Shown here: positions 53,736 to 64,000 of the stretch, in pieces
How the letters are laid out: the number at the start of each line of letters is the position of its first letter
Numbering within the stretch: the first letter of the stretch is position 1
Assembly (NCBI GenBank): GCA_030544215.1
Contig: JARZZO010000014.1
Coordinates: 13,426,234-13,490,233 of the forward strand
Reading direction: 5' to 3'
Length of the DNA: 64,000 nucleotides
Source: Zantedeschia hybrid cultivar
Taxonomy: Eukaryota; Streptophyta; Magnoliopsida; Alismatales; Araceae
Position numbers and translations under genes: made by a program
The notes under the pieces: model-generated
Database searches by the model: none
The model's input: only the letters and a program-made list of their open reading frames with translations
Told to the model about the DNA's origin: nothing

Positions 53736-56700
53736 TTACCAAATAAATCTCTGTATACCATGCTCATGGGACCAATAGAAAGGTCTAAACAAAAACATTA
53801 ACATTGTGAATATATCCACAGCCAAGGAAATGACTGCTATGAGCAGCCAAGAAATCTTGTCATCAATTTGGGAGTTCACAATATAGAACATGACCGGTAT
53901 AGTATAGTATCTGAACTCGATCAATGGAGCAGGAATAACGACTGCTGAGCATGCTAAGAAGAATAACAATGCCCAGATCTTTCCCTTAGCTTTCACTGTT
54001 GAGAAGAATGAAAAAAAGTTGAAAGTCAGAACACTAGAATGATAAAACAACTAGTCTTTGATCTTAGAATACAAATGAGTGAATAAAGTTTCAGTTCATA
54101 CCTAAAATGCTTATGATGGAAAACCATGAGTAAATATACACTGGGACCAATATGTACTTCATAGTCCAATGAGCTTGGATGATCTTCCGCCAAAAATAAA
54201 ATGTGTAATGTCGATTATCAGCAAGAAGATATGGATGAGCAATACTGCATCAACCAAATCAGTTTGTTGAAACATTCGACAGGGACCAGAAAAAGAAATA
54301 CCAAGAACACAACAGTTACCCATGTTGCAAGAGTATTGCTAAAACAGTACAAGACAGGCAAAAGATAGATGCAAAAGCAAATGAATGACAGAAAAAAGAT
54401 AAGAAAAGAAAATTTTGATCCCTGCAAAAATGCCATGCTAAAACATTAATAAAAGTCACAAATTCAGATGTACCCTCTATTCTTCCCATTTTATCTTTTT
54501 TTGGTATTATCACCCAAATCTGCCACATGTTTCATGCCTAGTTCTCCATGTTATACAAATACAAGCAAAAGATTGTATACATTACAGGAGCAAGCATGGA
54601 AGCCTTTCAGAAGAATACAAATTGGAGGGGACTGATATCATCCAAATCTGATGGGCATTTTCTCTGGAGTCATTCTTCTCTTTATCGTCGTAATCTACTA
54701 GTGATTTTCAATAAAAGCAGGTCTTAAGTTTGGCATTTTTGCCAGTCTCACCAGCTTATTCCAAAGTTCTCTAGCCAGGGGGCATTACACCACACCAGCA
54801 AGTTGCCCACAGGTCTTCTTTCTGAGACTGATGTCCAAAACCCCAGGACCTAACCCAACCGTTTACAATCCCTTAATCAGTCAGCCCAAGGCATCCAGGG
54901 CCCCTGAAGTCCCTTTTCATCTTCAATTTTCTTCTGCTATGTACTCCAAAATCTTCACTTAACCAACCATAAGGCCCCTGTAGACCGATTCCTATCACAC
55001 TAGTGAGTATCTTGAATTCCTCCACCGATGCATCTCTAATGCCCAATTCCCCCTTGGTGTTATCCATCTATTTGCCTTCTGCCAATTTGAGCATCAGCAC
55101 CAGGTCTTGCTCCACGAGCCTGCTACATCCCCTGCAATCTCCATCTTTGACAACTGCATTGGTCTTGGAGACATCAGTTGGGGAAGCCTGCCTGACTCAG
55201 AGCCTTCCTCTATCTACATGGCCCTTGAGGTGAAGAAAAGCCTGACCATGTGTACCATTCACCCTCTGCCCTGGGTGATGGACTGTCCAGATAAATGACA
55301 ACCAGAGGCAGACCGGTTGTGGGCATCTCCACATGGGAGCCTATCACACCCCATCACCTTCCATTTTCAGGTATGCGGGCACATCCAAAGTTTTGATGGT
55401 TGCGTATGCAAGGCAGCAGCCCTGAAATCACCCTTTATCCAGTGGAGTGTCTACAGTTTTCTTCAACATTCAGAACATTGGACTTGTTAATTTGACTTTA
55501 ATAGCTGCTGGTTTACTTAAGCAGCAACAAATAGAATGTAGAGCACAACAAATTTATTAACCTAGAGCACAAGAGATCTCCTATAATCCATAACAAAATG
55601 CAATGAATTGATCTGAGCTATATGTAAATTCTAAAGATAACTTCCTACTAGTGATGCTGCATCAAATATAGACTGCAGAGTGCAAGAGATTTCTAATACC
55701 CTACAGCAAAATGCAGAAGGCAATTATCTGAGTGTAAATTCTAAAAAGAAAATGATTCTGGTGTTGTTTGCTTCCAAAGACCAGCAACAGTGGACTATGT
55801 GAATATTACAAGAGACATGTCCTAAGCAGTATGATGCTATTACAACTGCTTTTGTTTTTATACATACTGATAAAGGGAATGAGGATAATAATGATATCTG
55901 ACCTGAAATTATGAACAGTGACAAAGCCTAAAATGATGGCAGACAGCCATTGCAACAAACTGAGGGATCTTTTCTTCTGGAAAGCATCCAGCAACCATCT
56001 AAGTTGGCTTATACTGAAATGCATAGGAGCAGTAGCAGCAGCAGAAATAAGGCCAAGATACATTATCTGAGCAAAGTGCAGAGAAACAGCATGATCTTCT
56101 TTTGCACCTGAAACATTATTGGAAGCAATTAGTCTCATATTTGAAAAGCAAATCAGACGCATTTTGCAATCGATAAATATCCACAAAATGATGCCAGTAC
56201 CAAGGACTATACTGCCATTCCAGATGATAAAAGTCACAAATGCAGCCAGTACCAGGACAAATGGCGCAAAGGAAATCAACAGCTTCCACTTCAAAAACCA
56301 CATCTTCAAAAACATAGCACGGAGTTCATCAAATAAACCTGCCATTACAAGCTTATTAATAAAAAAAGGAAGTTACACTCAGTTAAAGAATAGAACAAAT
56401 CTACTTTAAATTAAAAAAAATGTGAAATTACTTGAGATGTTTATCAGTAGCATGCACATGTTTCATGTGAACAATAATTAACCTGGTAGCAACAAAAAGA
56501 TCCTGCACAATGAGATCTAACAACCAACAAGAAAAAAAGAAATCATACAAAAAAATCTCACAGAAAAATTGCAGCATGGACGCACGTACTGAGGCATAAG
56601 CTTTTAGGCATGACGCATATAGTGAGTCCCACTCTCTGTCTGTTTGTCTGTTAAACAAACACAGTAAATCATCAGCTATGTACGGAATTACATGATTAGA

Positions 56701-59700
56701 GGTGCTTCCTCTCTTTCCTTCACTCCCTCCGTGCGTCACACACCCACACAAACACGAAAGGAGGACAATCAAAAAGAAGGATGACTTGGATGTCATGACA
56801 TGACTGTGACTGACTATTAGAGATGATTAGAGGGGTTTGCCAGGCACGGTGACCCAAAATGGACCTTACTCTCGCTCGCTCGCTCTCCCTCTCTCCATGC
56901 CCCCCAAACTTACCCTCATGATGATGCTGCTGCTAATATCATGCATAATGTGTTTTTTCCCATTAGATGTTACTTTGCTAGGGTAAGGAATTGGATAATG
57001 CTTTTTGTAGCGATACATGATATTTTTTTTCCTTTTTAAATTACATGACATGCTTTCTGATTCTTGATGACTCCATGACTAATGCCTCTTAAATGATGTC
57101 TAATGCCCTCTTTATTACATGCTGCTACTTTTTCTTATTCTCCGTGATTCCTAGGGCCATCTCCTAGTCAGATGGGTGCACTCTACTGACTGGTTTTCAT
57201 TTATTGGACATGATTCATGGTTCTTGGAACAACATAATGCTTACACATCAACGACTTCTTCATAGTGATTGTGGCTTGGGGGCAATTGCCACATATACCT
57301 AGGTGGTTGCCTAGCTGTTCAGGGCTGAGGACAGCCACTGGTCCCCTCACTTGTTTCTCACCTTTAGCTACAATGCCTAGGACATGACACTTGAGACTAA
57401 TAGATATTTGCCACTTCATTGCCAAACATAGGTTGTGCATAAAGCAGTCCTCTTAAGAAATATACACCAGAAATAAAGCATTATATAACACATTAGCAAG
57501 GAAGGTTCAGCCATACAGGAATTGAGAAAAAGAAATTACACAAAAAAATAGCAAAGCATCAGCAAGAGAATCCATTACAAGTATCACCAGCAAAAGATGA
57601 TACCTGCAGTATCACTCAAGGAAATGCTGCTTCTTTCTTGAACAAAGGTATTAACATTACTTTTGGAACGTTGAGTCCTCCTCCTCAACTTTGATGTGCT
57701 TTGGAATGTTCTTTCACTAGCCATTGCATCTTTCTCTATGAAGGATGGTTTAGTATCATCTGATTGAACATAATATTTTCCATATAAGGTTTCTACATGA
57801 TTAATTGCAGCATTCGAAGCAATAAACAACATCCATATAACATTCGTTTGTCGAATGAATATTGCAGCGGCACCAAGCTGCAAGAGTACATGGAACAAGT
57901 TAACTCCTGAACTATGAAATGAACAATAGCATGATTTTGTAAAAAGAAAGTTATGCAGATATGATAGAAATCCATATCCATTCATATGGCATATGTAGCC
58001 ATGCTTTAAGAGCGCCCAATCTAAATATGCATATTAAACAAAGTTATTAAATAAGCACGCCAAATAAGACTTACCTATCAAGGGTTACTTTGTTTTGGGC
58101 AGAAGATTAAAAACCTTGTTCACAGGTTAAGCATAAGAAATGGCATCCAAATCTCCCTCATGCTCAATGCATCATAACCAGCTCACAAATAGTTGACATT
58201 ATACATAGTTAAAAACATAAAGCACGTGTTAAACATTCAACATTATTATCTATGACCTAGTTCAAAGAGTATCCATGAGTACTGAAAATTGATCACATAA
58301 GAAAGAAAAGACATCCATACACAGCATCAAGAGCATGCACTTGTACCCATTGAGAATAGATGCAAGTATCTTACCAAAGAACTGATCCAATGGCGTTCCT
58401 TTAGACTTGCTAGGTACATAGCCAGAACTGCAGTGACTGAAGCTACGTCTGTGTAGTACAGAAATGTGAAAAACCAGTGAACTGGGTACAGTGATATACA
58501 AATCGCATATATAGTGGCCCTTCTTTCACTAATTCCAGGTCTCACGTGGATAAGTATGTCAAAAATGATAACGCCACAAATGATTGCTAGGGCACCATTA
58601 GTCGAGCGAAGAACTGAAGCAGAACAGAGTTCAGGAAAGGTTGAGGATGCCTTCATAAATGAAAGGCCTGGAAATAAGGCAGCAAGAAAGGCAAGTGAAA
58701 GATAGTACCTGCAGCATTTTTTTGAGATGCATAAGTGAACCAAATTAAAGGGGATACAGTAGTGGCGATCTACCACCACAAATATTCATCCTACAAGATT
58801 TTACTAACACCATTTGTAGAACACTGAGTAGCCATAAGCATTCACAATATTCATAATCATTATAGCAGTACTGAAACAGTAGCTTCGCCAGTTATAAGAT
58901 ACAAACAAACTCAAGCAGAACAACAAAACATAAATATCAATCAACATACTAGACAATCAAACATAAACAACAGACAAAGGTGCTCTGCACATCATGAAAA
59001 GTTCATGTGCCAGCTTGCAATCAGAAAAAATGAAGAGAACCTATTCAAAGAGATACAACAAACTGAACTTCTATTATCAGGAAACCGGCTTTCTCAAGGA
59101 AATGCAGAGGTGCACTCAGAACTTCTACTTTCTTGTCAGCCAAGAACAGTAAGAATCGACTTCTACATTCTTGAACCCTGTCACCATAATCAAATGACAG
59201 AGAGAAGTTCTTAATGTGTGGTAACCGTGAAATAGCACTTATTTTTACTTGTGTTCTGAAACTTCTATTTCATGCCATATAGTCCATGATAATTTTCTAT
59301 CGTTAACCATGGAAACATAGGTGAACCTACATCCCAACCCCAAACATCCAACCTAAAGTAGTCATCACTCCCCACACTATTCAAAAGCATATCTTAGGTA
59401 TCTCCCAAGCCACAAGCTTTCTTTTTTGAAAGTGGATGGTGCCACAATTGTATTAAAGAGAAGGCAAAAAAATGTGCATTAGAAGAGTGTAGAGAGCAGA
59501 AAACCCCTATACAGTTGAACACCATCACGAAAAAACTGTCCAAGGAAAAGGAAACCTCCACCCACCTCGTCAGGCTGTGAGGATACTGGTCTCCCAACCT
59601 TACGGAAATGGAAGAGTTGCTAGGAACCATACAACTAAAGGCTCTAGCCTACTCTCGCACCTTGTCACAAACAGAAATCCTGGACCAAGGCTTTGGAGCT

Positions 59701-61408
59701 GAATATATGCCTATTCTTTTCTCCCCAAATGGTCCGCAGGGTAACGTGGAGAAGAAGGTCCTCCACTGAAGACATTGGGAACACGAACTTTGAAGCTTGT
59801 CGCACGACCTGCCAAACTTCCTGGGAGAACCTGCAGCGGACAAAGAGGTGGTCCAAGGATTCTACCTCTGTCCCACAGAGGCAGAAAGTAGTCGAGATAC
59901 CACCGAAATAGCAGGCCAGCTTATCCGCAGTGAGAAGGCTGCTCAACAGTAAAGAAGTGCACTTCTACATTTGTGGAATAAGAACAGCTTGATTATATCA
60001 ATTTCATGCACATATAATATGTATTCTCTGAATCAATTGATGGCACAATCCCACTCTCTTGTTAAAGGGGAAAATAAGCATATAACAAAACAGAAAACCC
60101 AATATTATAGCCAGAGTTTAGTCTAATATCACAATGGTCACCGTGTGCTTATCAAGAGGGTTTGTCTCCCTTTTCCTATCAACCATCCATCTCATGCAAA
60201 ATGATAAGATCCCCTCAGCATGAGCCACATGCCTAAATAAACACTACCACATTGGCACTATGTGTGAGAACTCTGCCTTATAACACATGCCCTGCCTATG
60301 GGGAGAGCGCTGTATTGTAGCCAGAGTTTAGTCCCATACAAGTCGGCAATGGTAGCCGTATGCTTATCATGTCGGTTCATCCCCCTTTTTCCTGTCACCA
60401 ACAACCCAAGCGGCTGCTGCAAGGCCCAAGGATCGTGGGCCCATAACACTCAGAGCACATGTAGGGATCGCAGGATTCATGCCAAATGGCATTGCTAAAA
60501 CACCCCACTAAGACAAAGCCCACTGTAAAGGCCAGGAACCCGAAGCATCCAGCTATGACTATCACTATCAATATGAAAAGTGCATCGAGATATATTATCC
60601 GACATAAGAATCTGAAGTGCCAGGCAGATGATATGTTAAGCCACTACACCTGCCTGGGAAACCCCTCCACCTTCCTTCGTTCACAATAAAAGGCAGACAA
60701 TATGCGCTAAAACAAGTAGGCTCACTCTAAGCAACTCAGCCCTTGAACACACTTAGCCTTGTTGATCCTAACTCTAAGTTAAGAATAGGAGCATTTTCCC
60801 CTATGACAACACCCAGGACCCTGCAGGCCTGTTCCAGCAACATTTCCAGCATCTGATTTCAAATTTTCAAGAACTTAGAGGGATCATACGGCTGGTATCG
60901 CATCCAGTTTCCAGCCTCTACACCCACATTGTAAAAAATGCGCCTCATTAACGAATGTCTCTTCATTGACAAAAAAAAAAGATCATCTTTTTTCTGTACT
61001 GTATGTAATTAACAGCGAATCATACGACAAAATATTCGGTTCCAAGACACCAAAACATGGCAGACAACATATGAAGAAAAGTTCTCTCCCCTTATGAAAG
61101 CAAAACTACGAAGAAATCTTAGACAGTTCTGATCAACTCACAGCCCAGGAGGGGTAGTGATCATGGGATCCCAACTTCCGAAGTCCCCACGGCAGTACCT
61201 CTGAGCCTGAGGGATATGAAATATCTCATCCTGCACAACACAAACGTGGACTGCCATTAGTGTTAGCATCAAAGAACCGAACACCCAAACCCAGCATGGA
61301 GACTAGCGGGTTCCTCACCATGTAGGGATCGGGAACGATCCGATTCACCAAGAAAGAGACGGAAACAACCCAAAGGCTGACCACCGCCGCCACGGCGCCC
61401 CTCCCCAT
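53736..61408 (-). CDS. ALG10: ALG10 / DIE2, dolichyl-P-Glc alpha-1,2-glucosyltransferase, eight exons, complete
   Basis: This ER membrane enzyme adds the third, terminal glucose from dolichyl-phosphate-glucose to the lipid-linked Glc2Man9GlcNAc2 precursor, the signal for efficient N-glycan transfer. Exons: 61408-61319, 61230-61142, 58708-58375, 57877-57604, 56338-56201, 56107-55903, 54244-54102 and 53995-53736. All borders are GT-AG and the phases agree, giving 510 residues, close to the size I recall for the Arabidopsis protein (about 509). Landmarks: DPYM/DEIFHIPQAQRYC, MITTPPGLYYLSLA, WFFTFLYYTDVASV, FIRQTNVIWMLF, FIIWNGSIVLG, AHPYLLADNRHYTFYFW, APLIEFRYYTIP, and the C-terminus GIQRFIW. 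Many hydrophobic segments fit a polytopic protein. No break is seen; it is the only host gene in the window. Confidence 0.95.
54245..55902 (-). other. ALG10 intron 6 (1.66 kb), with an unidentified GC-richer block
   Basis: The interval between exons 6 and 7. A block at about 54840-55460 is more GC-rich than the rest and has short open frames on both strands (64 codons at 55067-54873 minus, 76 at 55003-55233 plus). No domain is recognised; it may be an old transposon fragment. Confidence 0.45.
56339..57603 (-). other. ALG10 intron 4 (1.27 kb)
   Basis: No gene or element recognised. A short CTCGCTCGCTCG simple repeat lies near 56873. Confidence 0.5.
58709..61141 (-). other. ALG10 intron 2 (2.43 kb)
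   Basis: Besides the LINE fragment it holds an imperfect direct repeat: about 60103-60185 and 60311-60405 share TAGCCAGAGTTTAGT and GTGCTTATCA-like blocks. The remainder shows no gene. Confidence 0.6.
59394..59946 (-). pseudogene. LINE fragment (reverse-transcriptase zinc-binding end) in ALG10 intron 2
   Basis: The frame 59946-59665 contains LLTADKLACYF then CLCGTEVESLDHLFVRC and FSQEVWQVV, the typical zf-RVT pattern at the C-terminal end of plant LINE ORF2. The adjoining frames to 59394 continue the same tail, with stops and a frame change. The upstream RT and endonuclease parts are missing. It sits in the same orientation as ALG10, in an intron, so it is probably harmless. Confidence 0.85.
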
Positions 61409-62004
61409 CTTACCCCCGAGACACCTGCGCCTCTCCTTGCGTTGAACAGATTGCCGAGGACGAGAAAAGGGGCTCGTAGGTGGTCTCGATCTCTAGATTG
61501 CTGGATTCACATCCTCCATTAGGGATTGGAGGCGTTCCCCATCCCCTACCCGGATCGAGCCGCTCCCCCCCCCCCCCCGGGTATCTTGCTAGGTTCCTCC
61601 GCCGCCGGCGATAGATGCTTGCGACGGTCCGGCGCCGCCAAGGGCAAGAGCACTGGATGGGGCCGGCGGTTTTCGCGGTCTCTCTTGGTTGCCTTCGTCG
61701 TTAGCGGCTAGGGATGCCCAACAACAGGGCAGATTCAGTCCGAGTCCAATCTGAATACCCAAGCCCGCTAAGGTTTTCTTTTCTGGTCGGTTATTAGTTT
61801 CGGATCGGATATCCAAGTGTCCAATTGGACATATCCCGTGGTTATGTTTCGGACGGAGGCGCATGGAATATTCAATCAATTGAAAATTCAGATCGGATCC
61901 CACGCGTGTGAATATTTTAAATTAGGTTTCGAATAATCTGATCCGATTGGACAATATTTTCATGATTATATAATATTTTAAGTTAAATTTAGTTAATTAA
62001 CATT
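61409..62004 (-). promoter_or_regulatory. Upstream region of ALG10
   Basis: It carries the 5' UTR and presumed promoter of ALG10. A G/C-rich segment (61550-61720) includes a C homopolymer at about 61565. Further up, a stretch at 61730-61930 is rich in ATCCGAT-like words. No TATA box could be assigned with confidence. Confidence 0.4.
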
Positions 62005-63280
62005 GAATAATACTTATTACAGTGTATGCAGTATAGATTAACTGACATAGATTGCAACATTTCCCTTCCTCACGTCATACGTCTCACTATCTTCTCCACT
62101 TTTATTATAACACTTTTCTTCCTACCGCCACTTGTCTCATTATCTTTCTTACTCTTTTTGCTTTTCTTAATTAGAAGAAAAGAAAGAGTGCAGTCATTTG
62201 ACATCTTTTATTGTTGTCATTTTTCACTCACCTCTATAAAAGAGATAACCGATTCATTTTCACCATCTAAAAGAGGTAATCATCCATTCCTATTTTAATC
62301 TGATGACATCCCAATTTATTATTTTCAGAACATATTTATCACCTTGAAGTTAAAAATTATCACTTTCAGATGTATTTTTATCACTTTCAAATTTTATTTT
62401 TATAATTTTCTATATATTTCAATTTTATCACTTGCTACTCAATTTTATCATTTCGTAATACAGTTTTGTCACTTCATACGTATTTTTAACACTTTTAAAA
62501 TTTAATTTTATCATTTCTTACGTAGTTCAATTTTATCACTTTCAAAATCTAATTTTGTCACGTCTTACTTACTTTAGTTTTATCATTTCTAACCTAAATT
62601 TATCACTCTCAAGTACATTTTTATCACTTCCTACGTAAAATTATCACTTCGAAATAGAAATTATCATTTCCGAGTATTTTATCTCTTCATGTGCAGATGA
62701 AGTGATAAAAAATATGGAAGTGATAATTTTTGCTTGGAAGTCACAGGTTTGCGTAGTAAGCAATAAAACTGTATTACAAAGTGATAGAATTAAATAGCGA
62801 GTGATAAAATTGAAATAGTAAGGAAGTAACAAAGTTGAACTTTAGAAGTGATAAGTTTGCATAGGAAGTGATGAAACTGTATTACGAAATGATAAAATTA
62901 AGTAACAAGTGATAAAATTGAAACAATTAAGAAGTGATAAAAATGTGTTTTGAAAGTGATAAAAATGCATTTGGAAGTAATAATTGTAAGTTTGGAAGTA
63001 ATAAATCAATGTCGAAAGTGATAAATTAGGAAGTAGTCATACCAAAATGGAAAGGAACCGATTACCTCTTTTTAAATGACGGGAACGAAACGATTATCTC
63101 TTTTAAATAGAGGTGAGTGGAAAATGACAGTAATAAAACCTATCAGATGGTTCTACCTTTTCTTTCTCTCTATCTAAAAAAAAAAAAAAAAAATGATAAA
63201 GTAAGTAGGACAGGAAGAGCTGAAGTGTTGCAATCCACCTCAATCTCTCTACACCGCATGCCATGTAGTAAGTATTGCTC
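62005..63280. mobile_element. Mutator-like foldback element, complete, non-autonomous
   Basis: The left end (GAATAATACTTATTACA...) and the inverted right end (GAGCAATACTTACTACA...) match over at least 50 bp including GATTGCAACA. The element is flanked by AATTAACATT (61995-62004) and AATTTACATT (63281-63290), a 10-bp duplication with one mismatch, fitting Mutator-type insertion (usually 9 bp, 8-10 seen). The interior is a huge inverted array: TTATCACTT units to about 62690, then AAGTGATAA units to about 63030. It has no coding capacity. Confidence 0.82.
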
Positions 63281-63290
63281 AATTTACATT

Positions 63291-64000
63291 AGTAGTAGTT
63301 TAGCCTAAAATTGTACCCTAACTTAATCTAAGTATATATTATTAGATAAGTTTTCCGTGCTGCACTGACAGCCAATGTCGCGCCAGCTGCAAATGCTTTC
63401 AAAAAATATTTCTTATAAGACAATGTTTTTGGTCGGCCCCAACTATATCTACGCTCCCATTGGCATCGGAATAAGTTAGTATAATAGGTGGTTATCCGAC
63501 AATTCCTGTTAAAATATAATTTAGTAACTAGAATATTTAAGGGGTCAAATATTCCGTCAGACGGTGGAATAACCCAATGGCTTTTATTCGGGGTCTCCCC
63601 TCGAATAAAAGAAAATGGGTGGAATATCCCATCCTCATGTTAAAAAACTATTTATTCTCTCTTTTTTTTGTCAAAAATAAAATTGACAAATGAAAGAATA
63701 ATATATGCGCAAAAGGATATTTTTCCCCAGATTTATTGCGATGCCAAACGGGGGCATACATGTCTATAGTAGTCCCGCCTGATCCTCAGATGATTTGAGA
63801 AGGCTTGGTTTCTGTTTTTCAGAATTTTTTGGGTCATCGGACGGGAGATCAGATGGTACGAGCATGTAAGTTGGATTGAAGCCAACCTAAAATTTTTTTA
63901 AAAAATACTTTTTAAAGTAGAAATCTGGCAGTCTAACATAGTGTTTAGAAATACTTATAAATTGAATTTTAATTATTAAAATCCTCAAGAAAGGTCTTAT
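63291..64000. other. Intergenic, with one hairpin
   Basis: No gene. CTTTTATTCG at 63581-63590 pairs with CGAATAAAAG at 63602-63611 around a GGGGTCTCCCC core, a near-perfect stem. The rest is AT-rich with nothing recognised. Confidence 0.5.

Noticed and set aside
54873..55233. Short open frames on both strands in ALG10 intron 6
   Set aside because: No family recognised and no consistent frame; noted only as a GC-richer block.
1..64000. CRISPR array, operon or bacterial system
   Set aside because: The repeats are retrotransposon arrays and palindromes; the genes are spliced and of plant type.

Overview
This window is nuclear DNA of a flowering plant. It holds spliced genes with GT-AG introns, a plant-type Ty3/Gypsy retrotransposon family of the Tat/Ogre kind, a plant LINE fragment and a Mutator-like foldback element. 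I cannot name the species from sequence alone. About 50 kb on the left is a nest of retrotransposons; the right 13 kb carries one host gene.

Layout of the nest. Element A (the oldest) occupies 1-6165, 20957-30971 and 50565-50719; its 5' LTR and gag N-terminus lie left of the window. Element B (6166-20956) is inserted in A's integrase gene with the 5-bp target duplication ATTAT. Element C (30972-50564) is inserted in A's 3' LTR with the duplication ACGTC. A itself appears to sit inside a foldback element whose right half remains at 50720-51159. The LTR pairs of B (1432 bp each) and C (1317 bp each) are equal in length and differ at about 7 and 8 positions by eye, so both insertions are young. 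A is heavily decayed.

Each element has LTR, tRNA-Arg-like primer site, a long gag-protease-G-patch ORF, and a pol ORF in the +1 frame (reverse transcriptase, RNase H, a second RNase H, integrase, no chromodomain). It then has an A-rich variable 3' region. In A and C there is also a roughly 5 kb block with two spliced genes on the opposite strand, both related to the plant mobile domain (PMD/DUF7745-like) group. B has lost that block by an internal deletion. C keeps an intact 430-residue version of one of them. About 55 copies of a short imperfect palindrome (GCGTC, 8-12 variable bases, GACGC, in a conserved A/T flank) are scattered through the non-coding parts of all three elements and are the most unusual structure here.

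Right side. 50720-53735 holds the foldback half, a 95-bp tandem array and no convincing gene. The minus-strand gene at 53736-61408 is ALG10, the ER alpha-1,2-glucosyltransferase that adds the last glucose to the N-glycan precursor. I could join eight exons with GT-AG borders and consistent phase into 510 residues with no break. Its intron 2 carries a LINE fragment. Upstream of it lies a complete 1276-bp foldback element (62005-63280) with a 10-bp target duplication. The last 700 bases show only a hairpin.
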